A stretch of DNA of 64,000 nucleotides from Geminicoccaceae bacterium. GTDB taxonomy: Bacteria; Pseudomonadota; Alphaproteobacteria; Geminicoccales; Geminicoccaceae. Positions 52,113-61,775 of the stretch are shown piece by piece. The notes under the pieces were generated by a model. The model worked only from the letters and a program-made list of their open reading frames with translations, ran no database searches and was not told where the DNA came from. Position numbers and translations under genes: made by a program. The number at the start of each line of letters is the position of its first letter. Positions within the stretch are counted from its first letter, which is position 1. The stretch covers positions 868,001 to 932,000 of the forward strand of contig JACKIM010000002.1 of the NCBI GenBank assembly GCA_020638465.1. Reading direction: 5' to 3'.

Positions 52113-53384
52113 TCAGTTTACCGTGATCAGCCCGTCAATCCCGATACGCGGCAGGCCCTTTTCGGGACCGATGGCGGCCAGTGCTGCAACCGGATTCGAG
52201 CCGAACAGCCGCTGGCCGACCCGCTCGATCGCCTCCATGTCGACGGCCTCGATCTTCGCGGCGACCTGTGCCGCCGACAGCCGGTCGCCGAAACACAGAT
52301 GCTGGCGGGCCATGTCCTCGCAGACGGCGAAACAGCCTTCGAGCCCCATCAGCAGGCCGGCCTTCATCTGCGCCTTGGCGCGCTGCAACTCGACCGCGTC
52401 GAGCGACTTCACCATTGAGCGGATCTCGTCGGCGATGGCCGGCAGCAGCCTTTCGACATCCGCCTCGCCTGTACCGGCGTAGACGCCCATCATGCCCGAA
52501 TCGTTGTGCAGCGAGGTGAACGAGAAGATCGAGTAGCACAGGCCCATGTCCTCGCGGATCTTCTGGAACAGCCGCGAGGACATGCCACCGCCCAGTGCCG
52601 CGGAAAACACCTGCAGCGCATAGAGGTCGGGGTCGGTATAGGCAAAGGCGTCCGTGGCGAGGCAGACATGGACCTGTTCGAGGTCCCGCTCGACCATCCG
52701 CACCCCGCCGGCATAGCGCGCCTTCTCGGGCGCCGATGCCGCACCTCTGCCCATGCCATCGAAAACCTGCCCCGCAAGCGCGACGACGTGATCGTGCCGG
52801 ACCTTGCCGGAAGCCGACAGCACGATCCTATCCGCATGGTAATGTTCGCCCACATAGTCGAACAGGGCCCGACGCGGCATCCGGCCGACAATGTCCTCGG
52901 GTCCCAGGATCGAGCGCCCGATCGCCTGATCGGGATAGGCAACCTCCTGCAGGATGTCGAAGACGAGGTCCGAGGGCGTGTCCTCGACCTCCCCGATTTC
53001 CTGCAGGATGACATGACGCTCCTTTTCGAGCTCGACCTCGTCGAACGTCGAATTGCGGACGATGTCGCCCAATATGTCGCCGGCGAGATCGATGTCATCA
53101 GCCAGCAATCTCGCATAGTAGGCGGTATGTTCGCGCGACGTGTAGGCGTTGAGCGATCCGCCGACATCCTCGATCTGTTCGGCGATCTGCCGCGCCGAGC
53201 GGCGTGCCGTGCCCTTGAAGGCCATGTGTTCGAGCATGTGCGCGACACCGTTGACCTCGGCCCGCTCGTGCCGGCTGCCGACGTCGATCCACAGGCCGAT
53301 GGCAGCCGTCTCCAGCCGGGGCATGGCTTCCGTCACCACCCGGACACCATTGTCGAGAATGCTCTCGCGATAACCTTCGCTCAA
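52113..53384 (-). CDS. M16-family zinc peptidase (processing-peptidase-like)
   Basis: A 423-residue protease of the M16 family, related to mitochondrial processing peptidase beta. The inverted zinc motif H-x2-E-H is at 49-53 (HMLEH), and the distal Glu is in ELEKERHVILQEI. The start is TTG at 53384, whose first bases overlap the thrC stop. ThrC followed by an M16 peptidase is a common arrangement in alphaproteobacteria. The role is degradation of small peptides or signal-peptide fragments. Confidence 0.92.
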   Translation of the reverse strand: MSEGYRESILDNGVRVVTEAMPRLETAAIGLWIDVGSRHERAEVNGVAHMLEHMAFKGTARRSARQIAEQIEDVGGSLNAYTSREHTAYYARLLADDIDLAGDILGDIVRNSTFDEVELEKERHVILQEIGEVEDTPSDLVFDILQEVAYPDQAIGRSILGPEDIVGRMPRRALFDYVGEHYHADRIVLSASGKVRHDHVVALAGQVFDGMGRGAASAPEKARYAGGVRMVERDLEQVHVCLATDAFAYTDPDLYALQVFSAALGGGMSSRLFQKIREDMGLCYSIFSFTSLHNDSGMMGVYAGTGEADVERLLPAIADEIRSMVKSLDAVELQRAKAQMKAGLLMGLEGCFAVCEDMARQHLCFGDRLSAAQVAAKIEAVDMEAIERVGQRLFGSNPVAALAAIGPEKGLPRIGIDGLITVN

Positions 53385-54754
53385 TTCGTCCAGTTCCTCA
53401 CATGGGACATGACCGACATGACATCATTATCCAGCACCGAGTAATGCTCCTCGCGTTCGAACAGATCACTCATGTGCGACGGCAGGTCGGCGGTCACACC
53501 GGCCACCTTCCGGACCGCATCGGGGAATTTCGCCGGATGGGCCGTTGATAACACCACCAGCGGATATTCGTCTTCCAGGTGGGCATATCCCGCAGCGACA
53601 CCCACCGCCGTGTGCGGATCGCACAGATAGCCGGCCGTTTCCAGCAGGGAAGCGATGGCAGCGCCGGTCTCCTCCTCGTCCGCCCTGTGCGAGACGAACA
53701 GGCCATTCAGCCGCCTCCTCGCCTCCTCGTCAACCTCGAGCGCCCCGCTCTGACGGAAGCCCTGCATCATCCGGGCGACAAGGGTGCCATCGCGGTCGGC
53801 CATCTCGAACAGCAGACGCTCGAAATTGGAGGCGACCTGGATGTCCATCGAAGGGCTCATGGTGGGATGAACCTCACCTGTGGAATAGCACCCACTGTCG
53901 AAAAACCTTGCAAGGATATCGTTGCGGTTCGTGGCCACAACCAGGCGGCGCATCGGCAATCCCATGCGATGGGCGATATACCCCGCATAGACATCGCCAA
54001 AATTGCCGGTCGGTACCGAAAAGGTGACCTCTCCCTCGAGTCGGATGGCTGCATAGTAGTAATATGCGGCCTGCGCCGCCAGTCGTGCCCAGTTGATGGA
54101 ATTCACGGCCGCGAGATGGATTTCATTGCGAAAATTCTCGTCGCCGAACATGGCCTTGACGATATTCTGGCAGTCGTCGAACGTTCCTCGAATGGCAACA
54201 TTATCGACATTGGCTGCCTTGACCGTCGTCATCTGCCGCCGCTGCACCCCGGAGACGCGCCCCTCGGGATGCAGGATGCAGATGCGCATGTTGCGACGCC
54301 CGGCGCAGGCATGAATGGCGGCGGAACCGGTGTCGCCGGACGTTGCGCCGATGATGGTGATCTCGTGGCCGCGACGTTCGAGAACACGCTCGAACATCCG
54401 CCCGAGAAGCTGGAGGGCGAAATCCTTGAAGGCCAGCGTCGGCCCGTGAAACAGTTCGAGGACCCATGCGTCATGACCGATCTGCCGCAGGGGTGCTGTC
54501 GCCGGATGGGCGAAACCGGCATAGGCCTCGTGTGCCATTTCCAGCAATTCATCCAGGGTGAAACAGCCCTCGGCAAAGGGGGCAAGAACCCTGGCCGCGG
54601 TCTCCGCATAGCCCAGCCCGCGCAGGGAGCGCGGGTCGATCACCGGCCAGCTCTCGGGCACGAACAGGCCACCATCTTCGGCGAGGCCGGCCAGCAACAC
54701 ATCTTCAAAGGTTCGTCCCCGGCTGCCGCCGCGGGAGCTGCGATAGTGAATCAT
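53381..54754 (-). CDS. thrC: Threonine synthase
   Basis: PLP enzyme converting O-phosphohomoserine to threonine. The 457-residue protein starts MIHYRSSRGG, has the RTFEDVLLAGLAEDGGLFVPE block, and the PLP lysine in PTLAFKDFALQ. The ATG at 54754 is the family-standard start; the frame continues 33 codons upstream. It overlaps the peptidase gene by 4 nt. Confidence 0.96.
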   Translation of the reverse strand: MIHYRSSRGGSRGRTFEDVLLAGLAEDGGLFVPESWPVIDPRSLRGLGYAETAARVLAPFAEGCFTLDELLEMAHEAYAGFAHPATAPLRQIGHDAWVLELFHGPTLAFKDFALQLLGRMFERVLERRGHEITIIGATSGDTGSAAIHACAGRRNMRICILHPEGRVSGVQRRQMTTVKAANVDNVAIRGTFDDCQNIVKAMFGDENFRNEIHLAAVNSINWARLAAQAAYYYYAAIRLEGEVTFSVPTGNFGDVYAGYIAHRMGLPMRRLVVATNRNDILARFFDSGCYSTGEVHPTMSPSMDIQVASNFERLLFEMADRDGTLVARMMQGFRQSGALEVDEEARRRLNGLFVSHRADEEETGAAIASLLETAGYLCDPHTAVGVAAGYAHLEDEYPLVVLSTAHPAKFPDAVRKVAGVTADLPSHMSDLFEREEHYSVLDNDVMSVMSHVRNWTN

Positions 54755-54983
54755 GACAGGACGGACATCCCCGGTACCGCGATCAGAACTGCATTCGCCC
54801 TTGGTATTGGAAGTCGGGGCATTCGGCAACTGTCTAGAAAACCGACGGTCCATCTCCGCCCTGGTACCGCGTAACTCCTTAACAGGATGAGGAAATTGGC
54901 GTCACCGGAGTGCATGCGCCGTTCAGTACACCGTCAGCGCGGTGAAATCGGGGGTATGATCGGAACAATAATATAGGGGTTCG

Positions 54984-56213
54984 GTGGCGTTCCGGACTGT
55001 TCGGAAAAAGATCACTGTCGTTCGGTTGGGAAATCGCGTGGATACAGAATCAAACCACGAATTGCGGACAGGTCCCGTGGCGGAAGTCGACGACTGCCAC
55101 ACGCTGCGCTTGTGGCTGGATGCATGGAATGATCTTGCGCGCCGGGCCATCGTCGCCAATCCCTTCTTCGAGAGTGGAGCGCTGCTTGCCGCACTCGAGG
55201 AAGGACTGATGGAGCCCGGGTGGCGAATCCTGCTCATCTTCGACTATCAGGACCGCCGACGGCTCATCGGCCTGGTCCCCCTCAAACAGTGCCGCTTCCA
55301 TCCTCTCATCCCCCAACGCATATGGCGGTCGCTTTCGCATATCTACAGCTTTTGCAGCGTTCCGCTGATCGATCGGGAGAAAGCCGCCGACGCGATGTCC
55401 GCCCTGCTGCGCTGGATCGCCACAAGGGCCTCCGCACCCGTCGATCTCGAGAAAATCCCGGTCAACGAGGCGCTCTGGCCTGTCGTCCAGCAATCGCTGA
55501 AAACGCATTTCATGCCGCGCATGGTCCACAATCCGTTCGAACGCGCGGCCATGCGCCCGTCGACAAGTGCCGATGCCTATCTCGCAAATGCGCTGCGCAA
55601 GAAGCGCCGCAAGGAACTCTCCCGCCAGAGGCGGCGGCTGGAGGAGCTGGGCACCCTCGAAATGCGCCACCTTGGACCGGCCGACGACCCGGCCCCATGG
55701 ATCGAACAGTTCATCGCACTCGAATCCCGGGGCTGGAAGGGACGCAGGGGCACGGCCATGGCCATGCGCGAGGGCGATCTCAACTACTTCCGGAGAATGG
55801 TTCATCATTTTCACCAGCACGGCCGTATCGAGCTACGCGGAATGTATCTCGACGATCAACCGATCGCGCTGAAATGCAATCTTGTCGGCGCAAGCGCGGA
55901 CCGCATCGGATTCGCCTTCAAGATCGCCTATGATGAACGCTTCGACAGCTATTCGCCCGGGGTCCAGCTCGAGATCGAGCAGATCATCCACATGCACGAA
56001 GACGACGCTTCGTCGGGATGGATGGATTCCTGTGCTTCGGCCGAGCATTTCATGATCAACCGGCTGTGGACCGAAAGGCGCCAGTTTGCCAGCATCCTCG
56101 TCGGGCCGCCATCCATCAGGGGGCGGTCGACGATCAAGGCTCTCGAAGGTGCGGCTGCCCTGCACCGAATCTATGCCGGCAAGGACGGCGAAGGAAGGGA
56201 ATTGGAACCATGA
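54984..56213 (+). CDS. FemAB/CelD-like GNAT acetyltransferase of surface-glycan type
   Basis: A 409-residue protein of the Acetyltransf_6 (BioF2/CelD) group, two GNAT folds in one chain. Marks are FRTVRKK at the start, the Lys/Arg-rich LRKKRRKELSRQRRRLEELG loop near residue 205, then the GWKGRRGTAM block and the KIAYDERFDSYSPGVQLE block of the second fold. Such proteins are found in exopolysaccharide loci and may acylate or aminoacylate a glycan. The start is GTG at 54984. The following gene overlaps by 4 nt. Confidence 0.8.
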   Translation: MAFRTVRKKITVVRLGNRVDTESNHELRTGPVAEVDDCHTLRLWLDAWNDLARRAIVANPFFESGALLAALEEGLMEPGWRILLIFDYQDRRRLIGLVPLKQCRFHPLIPQRIWRSLSHIYSFCSVPLIDREKAADAMSALLRWIATRASAPVDLEKIPVNEALWPVVQQSLKTHFMPRMVHNPFERAAMRPSTSADAYLANALRKKRRKELSRQRRRLEELGTLEMRHLGPADDPAPWIEQFIALESRGWKGRRGTAMAMREGDLNYFRRMVHHFHQHGRIELRGMYLDDQPIALKCNLVGASADRIGFAFKIAYDERFDSYSPGVQLEIEQIIHMHEDDASSGWMDSCASAEHFMINRLWTERRQFASILVGPPSIRGRSTIKALEGAAALHRIYAGKDGEGRELEP

Positions 56214-57070
56214 GCGAGACCGGTCGGTCCTTGATGTTCGATCCTCGGGATTTCGATGCCTGCTATCCCGACCTGCATTTCCGCTGCACCCACGACATCT
56301 GCGACGATCCGTTGCTGCAGATCGAATCGCTGCTCGAATTGTGCGGGCGCCTCCCGGCCTCGTCGATCGAATACAACGCCGGCAATCTTCCGATCAATCA
56401 GGATCCGGGCCGGACACCCGGCAACGGGCTCACGCCGCAGGAAACCATCGCCCGTATCCGCGACAACAAGTCGTGGCTGGTACTCAAATATATCGAGCAG
56501 GATCCGGCCTATGCCGGACTGCTCCACGACCTGCTGGATCCGGTGATTGCCAGGGCAGCAAAGACGACGCCGGGCATCGACAAGCTCGAAGGCTATATCT
56601 TCGTGTCATCGCCCGGTTCGGTCACGCCATTCCATGTCGACAACGAGCACAATTTCCTTTTGCAGATCCGCGGCAGCAAGACCATGTTCGCGTGGCCGCG
56701 CGACGACCGCTCGATCATCAGCGAGGAGGCCCTGGAGCTCTACCACTCCGGCGGTCATCGCAATCTTCCCTACGATGAGGCGTTCGGGTCCAGCGTCACC
56801 GCGCACGTGCTCATGCCCGGTGAAGGCGTGTTCCAGCCGGTCACCGCACCGCATTGGGTACAAAACGGCGACGATGTCTCCATTTCGCTCAGTGTCACCT
56901 TCCGCAGCGAGAGTTCCGTGCGCGAAGCCGAGCTCTACCGCCTGAACCGTCGCCTGCGCACGATCGGCATCACCCCCGCTCCCATCGGCGCGATGGCGAC
57001 GAGGGACCAGGCCAAGTATTTCGTCGCGCGCGCGGAACGGCTCGGGCGCCGTCTGCTGCGCCTCGGCTGA
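56210..57070 (+). CDS. JmjC/cupin-like Fe(II)/2-oxoglutarate-dependent oxygenase
   Basis: A 286-residue protein with a cupin-8 (JmjC-like) domain. The Fe(II) triad is His142 and Asp144 in FHVDNEHNF, and His215 in APHWVQNG. Bacterial relatives hydroxylate proteins or small molecules. Its ATG at 56210 overlaps the acetyltransferase gene stop (ATGA), and a second acetyltransferase gene follows at 104 nt. The context is a surface-glycan locus, so a sugar or lipid substrate is possible. Confidence 0.82.
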   Translation: MSETGRSLMFDPRDFDACYPDLHFRCTHDICDDPLLQIESLLELCGRLPASSIEYNAGNLPINQDPGRTPGNGLTPQETIARIRDNKSWLVLKYIEQDPAYAGLLHDLLDPVIARAAKTTPGIDKLEGYIFVSSPGSVTPFHVDNEHNFLLQIRGSKTMFAWPRDDRSIISEEALELYHSGGHRNLPYDEAFGSSVTAHVLMPGEGVFQPVTAPHWVQNGDDVSISLSVTFRSESSVREAELYRLNRRLRTIGITPAPIGAMATRDQAKYFVARAERLGRRLLRLG

Positions 57071-57174
57071 GCATCGGCGCGCACCTCCATTCCCCTCAGG
57101 AGCTCGATCCGTCCCGCCGATCCACCATCGCCGGACGGCAGGCTCGAACCCGTTAACGGAAAACAGCCCTTTCG

Positions 57175-58290
57175 ATGACAGCGTGGACCATCGAGACCCC
57201 ATCTTCCCTATTTGCAGAACTTCCCCAAGTTTGGCGCATATCGGACGCCATGCCCCATGCGTTTCTCGGCGAACCATGGCTTGGAACATGGCTTGCCACC
57301 AGCGGCTCGACACCCGGGCTTCTCTGCTGCCGTGACGGTGACGAACTCAGGGCGGCGGGTTTCCTCGCCGCCAGCCGGCAGCGGCGATTGGGTGGTCTCG
57401 TCCGGTCGCGCCGATGGAATCTGAACACGTCGGGCGATCCGGCCATCGACACCGTTTTCCTCGAATACAACGGGCTGATCGGCCAGTCCGCAGACGACCC
57501 GGATCCCCTTCTTGAGGCGCTCGAATATCTCGACGGGCAACCCGGTTGGGACGAACTCCATCTCCACGGCCTGCAGGCGAATGTGGCCGAAGCCCTGCAG
57601 CGACGCTGGCGGCGCAGCCGCGTTGTCTGGGAGGCCCCGACCTATCGCATCGACCTCGATGAACTGCGTCGCGACGGCAAGGACCTCCTTTCCCGGTTGA
57701 GCCGCAACAGCCGTCAGCAGGTTCGACGGGCGATGAAACTCTACGAGGAGCGCGGCCCCCTATCGGTGCGAATTGCCGCCGACAGCCGCGAGGCACTGGC
57801 CTTTTTCGATGACATGAAACGATTGCATATCGGCACATGGTCGGCGCGCGGGCATGACAAGGGCGCTTTCGGCCAATCCTATTTCGAAACCTTTCACCGA
57901 CACATGATTACCCGTCATCCGGGCGATCATCGCGTCGAGATGATGGCGATCACCGCGGGAAACGAGCCTGTCGGCTATCTCTACAATTTCGTTGCCGGCG
58001 GCCATGTCCACAACTACCAGTGCGGATTCGCCGACGAAAAGGACAACCGCCTCAAGCCCGGACTCGTCTCGCATGTCATGGCCATCGGGCATCACATGCG
58101 CAATGGTGCCGGGATCTACGATCTTCTGGCTGGCGACCAGCGCTACAAGTCAAGCCTCGCCAGCCCGGGACCTTCCCTGCAATCCCTCGTGATCTGGCGC
58201 GCCCGTCCCGGACTGGTGCTGGAAGATCTCCTGCGGCGCGCCCGTCTTGCCGCGCGCGACCTCGCGCAACGGCTGACATCCGGCCGCTAG
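57175..58290 (+). CDS. CelD-like GNAT acetyltransferase, second copy
   Basis: A 371-residue protein of the Acetyltransf_6 group, like the gene at 54984 but with low similarity. It has the LSRLSRNSRQQVRRAMKLYEE helix near residue 175, and the VGYLYNFVAGGHVHNYQCGF block of the second fold. It ends 46 nt before the convergent flippase gene. The three genes from 54984 to 58290 look like one operon with a glycan-modifying task. Confidence 0.8.
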   Translation: MTAWTIETPSSLFAELPQVWRISDAMPHAFLGEPWLGTWLATSGSTPGLLCCRDGDELRAAGFLAASRQRRLGGLVRSRRWNLNTSGDPAIDTVFLEYNGLIGQSADDPDPLLEALEYLDGQPGWDELHLHGLQANVAEALQRRWRRSRVVWEAPTYRIDLDELRRDGKDLLSRLSRNSRQQVRRAMKLYEERGPLSVRIAADSREALAFFDDMKRLHIGTWSARGHDKGAFGQSYFETFHRHMITRHPGDHRVEMMAITAGNEPVGYLYNFVAGGHVHNYQCGFADEKDNRLKPGLVSHVMAIGHHMRNGAGIYDLLAGDQRYKSSLASPGPSLQSLVIWRARPGLVLEDLLRRARLAARDLAQRLTSGR

Positions 58291-58336
58291 ACACGTGGCC
58301 TGTGGACGCGGCACGTCCGCCGGTCGGGCAAGCTTC

Positions 58337-59827
58337 TCAGATGGCAAAGCGCGTGGGCATGATGGCTGCGCCCAGTTGACGAACGATCTGCATGGCAAAA
58401 CCCGGAGCCAGGATAAAGACGACGAGTGTATACGAACACCCGCCGGCAAGCAGCATGACAAGCAATCGAAGCCAGGAATTATGGCCGGCGATCCCCGTCC
58501 CCACCGAAAGGACGGCGACGACCATGGCACCGGCAGCGACCATCATGGGCAACTGGTCTGCAACCAGCCGGCGCATGTCGAGCTGGGCATCCGATTTCAG
58601 ATACCCGAACGCGCGGGGCAGGACCAGGACATTGGCGAGAATGATACCGCCCACGGCCATGTTGAGGCCGAACATCGCACCCGCCGGAATCAGCAGCAGT
58701 GCTGCAGCGGCAAGGGTCAGGTTGAGCCGCAGCGCCTGCTCCGGTCGCCCGGCGGCAATGAGGATCTGGGCCGAAATCGCGATCCATGCCGGAAAAATCC
58801 CGGCCACGCCCAGATAGCGCAATGGCATGACGGCATCTTTCCAGTGATTGCCGAACACAAGCATCACGATCGGGTCGGCGATCAGGGCAAGGCCGACGAA
58901 TGCCGGCAGACAGAACAATGTGGTAATGCGGATGGTCGTATAGATCGCTTCGTCGAACCTCGCCCGATCCCGGCGTACCCGCGACAGAACGGGCAGACAG
59001 AGCTCATTGACCGACATGAATGTCAGCATGGACAGGGAACTCATCAACCGATTGGCAATAAAATAGAGGCCAACGACGGTCGATGACAGGAACATGCCCA
59101 GCAGGATCGGCGTTATCGAACGGCAGATCGTGTCGATCAGGCATGTCGAAGCGATATGGATGGCCTTGAGCCCCATATCGCGTACCCGATCCCATGACCC
59201 GGCAGGCTGCAGACTCCATTTGGAGAAAAGTACCAGAATGGCACATCCGGAGATGGCGTGCGTCAGCTGCATGCCGACCAGGCTCCAGACACCGAAGCCG
59301 GAGATGGCCAGCACGAGCCCGACGCTTCCGCCAGCGATGATCGAGACCACGGCCCGGCAGGTCAGTCCGGAAAAACGCATCTCGCGCCGCAAGCGCGCCT
59401 GATAGATCCCGGCTATGCTCATGAACAGCAGGACGGGTGACAGGCTCGCCATGACAGGACCGAGCTCGGGCTTGCCCGTGGCTCCCGCGAGTGGCCAGGC
59501 GAGACCCAGCACCAGCAGGGTCAGCATCAGCCCTAGTCCCAGGTTCAACAAAAGAGCGTTGGAGAAGGTCGACTGATCGAGAATATCGACCTGTATGATC
59601 TGTTCGGCCAAACCATGATAAATGACCGACTGGGCAATCACGATGACTCCGGTCGAAATCGCCACAACGCCAAAGTCATCCGGTGCGAGAATTCGCGCGA
59701 ATAATACCATGAACCCGAATGAGATCAGCTCCGTACCGGAAATTTCCAGGAAGCGCCAAAAGGCATTGCGGGCAACGCTCGGTGCCGGGCCCGACTCGCC
59801 GCCGCCGAAATCGGTCCGCTCACTCAT
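58337..59827 (-). CDS. Lipopolysaccharide/exopolysaccharide flippase (Wzx-like)
   Basis: A 496-residue polytopic protein with about fourteen helices of the polysaccharide-transport MATE/MVF superfamily. The pattern NAFWRFLEISGTELISFG at the N-terminus and the ARILAPDDFGVVAIS loop are those of the Wzx group that moves lipid-linked oligosaccharides across the inner membrane. Its ATG overlaps the preceding gene by 4 nt. It is the last gene of the leftward glycan operon. Confidence 0.87.
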   Translation of the reverse strand: MSERTDFGGGESGPAPSVARNAFWRFLEISGTELISFGFMVLFARILAPDDFGVVAISTGVIVIAQSVIYHGLAEQIIQVDILDQSTFSNALLLNLGLGLMLTLLVLGLAWPLAGATGKPELGPVMASLSPVLLFMSIAGIYQARLRREMRFSGLTCRAVVSIIAGGSVGLVLAISGFGVWSLVGMQLTHAISGCAILVLFSKWSLQPAGSWDRVRDMGLKAIHIASTCLIDTICRSITPILLGMFLSSTVVGLYFIANRLMSSLSMLTFMSVNELCLPVLSRVRRDRARFDEAIYTTIRITTLFCLPAFVGLALIADPIVMLVFGNHWKDAVMPLRYLGVAGIFPAWIAISAQILIAAGRPEQALRLNLTLAAAALLLIPAGAMFGLNMAVGGIILANVLVLPRAFGYLKSDAQLDMRRLVADQLPMMVAAGAMVVAVLSVGTGIAGHNSWLRLLVMLLAGGCSYTLVVFILAPGFAMQIVRQLGAAIMPTRFAI

Positions 59828-60699
59828 TCGACGGCCGCTCCCAGGGGGTCCACGTGCAAACGCAAATTCCGACGACGGCCATCAACGGTTTTCACCTCGA
59901 CGACCCCGGTCTTGAGATGACCTGCGAGATGGACGATACCCAATGGACGATGGGGTTTGCTGGCTGTACAGAACAACCGCCGATGTGGATCCCAGCAAGG
60001 AAGGGACCGGTTGCAGATCCAGTTATGCTTCGGTTCAAGAATATCGGTCTCGGGCCGATCCAGCCAGACTACCGCATTGAGTGAAAACTGGTCATGCGGC
60101 ACCACGCGCCCGGTCCGTTCGATCACCCGTCGAAACTGTTCGCGCCACAACTCCACATGTGGAGCGCCACGCCTCACGGCATAAACACCGGCGTTCAACA
60201 TCGGCCGAGACAGCATTCTCATGCCATCGACGAGCCCGTAACCCTGAAGGCAGTGCTTGGTCACCCAGCCGCGCAATTCAAGCGTCCATCCATAGGTCGG
60301 CTCACGTTCATGCACCAGGGACAGTCCGCTACGCCTGGCCCCGGCTTCCAGTGCCCGTACGGTGTCCGCGTCCTGCACCCAGGCATCCGCGTCGATCCAG
60401 ATGAAGCAATCGAAGTCGGGCAGGTAGTCTTCCAGAAACGGGCGCACCAGCAAGGCAGGGACAACCGGTTTCTCGCCTTCGATATCCAGGCCGAAATGCC
60501 CGCGGGGCTGCAGCAGGCGTACCGATCGCCCGACAAGGAACGCCCGGTCCCGCTCGGAAAGGCCAAGATCGAACACGGCGACCACAGCATCGGCCAGATC
60601 GGGAGAACATTCAATGGAGGTCAACAAATTCAGCAACATGGGAAAATAACCGGAATCCGCAGCGCTGACAATGACTGTACGAGAGTCGAGTTTATTCAA
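59824..60699 (-). CDS. Glycosyltransferase-like protein
   Basis: A 291-residue protein with a D-x-D motif in FIWIDADAWVQD and an alpha/beta N-terminal half (TVIVSAADSGYFPMLLNLL). It resembles nucleotide-diphospho-sugar transferases of the GT8-like fold, without a clear family match. The start is TTG at 60699 with GGAGG at 6 nt, overlapping the upstream stop by 4 nt. Confidence 0.72.
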   Translation of the reverse strand: MNKLDSRTVIVSAADSGYFPMLLNLLTSIECSPDLADAVVAVFDLGLSERDRAFLVGRSVRLLQPRGHFGLDIEGEKPVVPALLVRPFLEDYLPDFDCFIWIDADAWVQDADTVRALEAGARRSGLSLVHEREPTYGWTLELRGWVTKHCLQGYGLVDGMRMLSRPMLNAGVYAVRRGAPHVELWREQFRRVIERTGRVVPHDQFSLNAVVWLDRPETDILEPKHNWICNRSLPCWDPHRRLFCTASKPHRPLGIVHLAGHLKTGVVEVKTVDGRRRNLRLHVDPLGAAVE

Positions 60700-61775
60700 A
60701 CGCTTCCTCCCATCATCAATCCGAGCATTGCAAGTGAAACGAGCTTGATTCCTACAAATTTTTCGATCAAATGCGGGCGTTCCGGAACGATGTATCTCAG
60801 TCGAATGAGCCAGATTGCCACGATGCGCGGTGAAAGAGCTACAAGCACCAGCCAGACAGCTCGAAAGACACGTTGGCGTGGCGTGTGCGGAGAGCGAAAA
60901 ACAGCTCCCAATGCAAGCACGGCTCGCGACAATCCGCGCCAGTAGCTGTAGACTCGCCGCTCTTCGAGCTTGGCTTCCGTCAGTTTCAACTCCAGATACC
61001 AGAGAGCGCGGCTCCGTGCTGCTCTCCCGTCAAACTCCAGTCCGAACAATCGGCACCGACTCTCGAGATAGTCGAGCTTTTCCTCAAAAATGGATGCGTA
61101 GCGAGCGAATCTTCCCGTGTCATAGTCGACCTGAGCCGAGTCATTGTTATCGTGGATACGATAACAGGCGAGTGCTTTGGGAAGTGTGAAGATTTCGCCA
61201 TAAAATGGCGCATTGACCTCCAGGATCATGTCCATCCAGCGAAGACCGCCAATCGGGGCCAAGGCCTCGAGAAAGGTCCTCGCATACGCATTGCCGCAGG
61301 CCTGCGGGCAGGGATAACTGCCCGTGCGCAGGATCTCGCGGCGGATCGTTTCCGTATCGAGATTTTCAGGATATTTGGGAGCGACATGCCCCAGCGAGCG
61401 ATGGTTCTCATCAATGCTCAGCAGGCAGTATTGCATCTTGGAAAGTCCGGGTTGCCAGTAACTGGCAATGGTCGAGGCCGCAAACGGCATCAGCACGTCG
61501 TCGCCATCGAGGAAGATGACGATTTCGTACTGCGCCTTCGGCCAGGCTGCATTGATTGCCGAAACCTGCCCCCCGTTTTCGGGCATCAGGACGATCGTGG
61601 CCCTGTTGGCATAGCGTTCGATGATCCCGCGGGATCCATCGGTGGAACCATCATCGACAATGATGACTTCGGTACGGTCGTGATCCTGGGCAAGCGCGCT
61701 GTCAATGGCTTCAGCGATGAACCGCTCGCTGTTGAAGTTGTCGACGATGATGGAAACACCGGGAAGTGCAGTCAT
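60696..61775 (-). CDS. Family 2 glycosyltransferase
   Basis: A 359-residue GT-A enzyme. The N-terminal half has VSIIVDNFNSERFI, the VDDGSTDGS nucleotide block, and the D-x-D in FLDGDDVLM. The C-terminal half carries one hydrophobic segment near the end, perhaps a membrane anchor. The ATG at 61775 overlaps the preceding stop by 4 nt; the longer frame upstream is the antisense of the next gene. Confidence 0.9.
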   Translation of the reverse strand: MTALPGVSIIVDNFNSERFIAEAIDSALAQDHDRTEVIIVDDGSTDGSRGIIERYANRATIVLMPENGGQVSAINAAWPKAQYEIVIFLDGDDVLMPFAASTIASYWQPGLSKMQYCLLSIDENHRSLGHVAPKYPENLDTETIRREILRTGSYPCPQACGNAYARTFLEALAPIGGLRWMDMILEVNAPFYGEIFTLPKALACYRIHDNNDSAQVDYDTGRFARYASIFEEKLDYLESRCRLFGLEFDGRAARSRALWYLELKLTEAKLEERRVYSYWRGLSRAVLALGAVFRSPHTPRQRVFRAVWLVLVALSPRIVAIWLIRLRYIVPERPHLIEKFVGIKLVSLAMLGLMMGGSV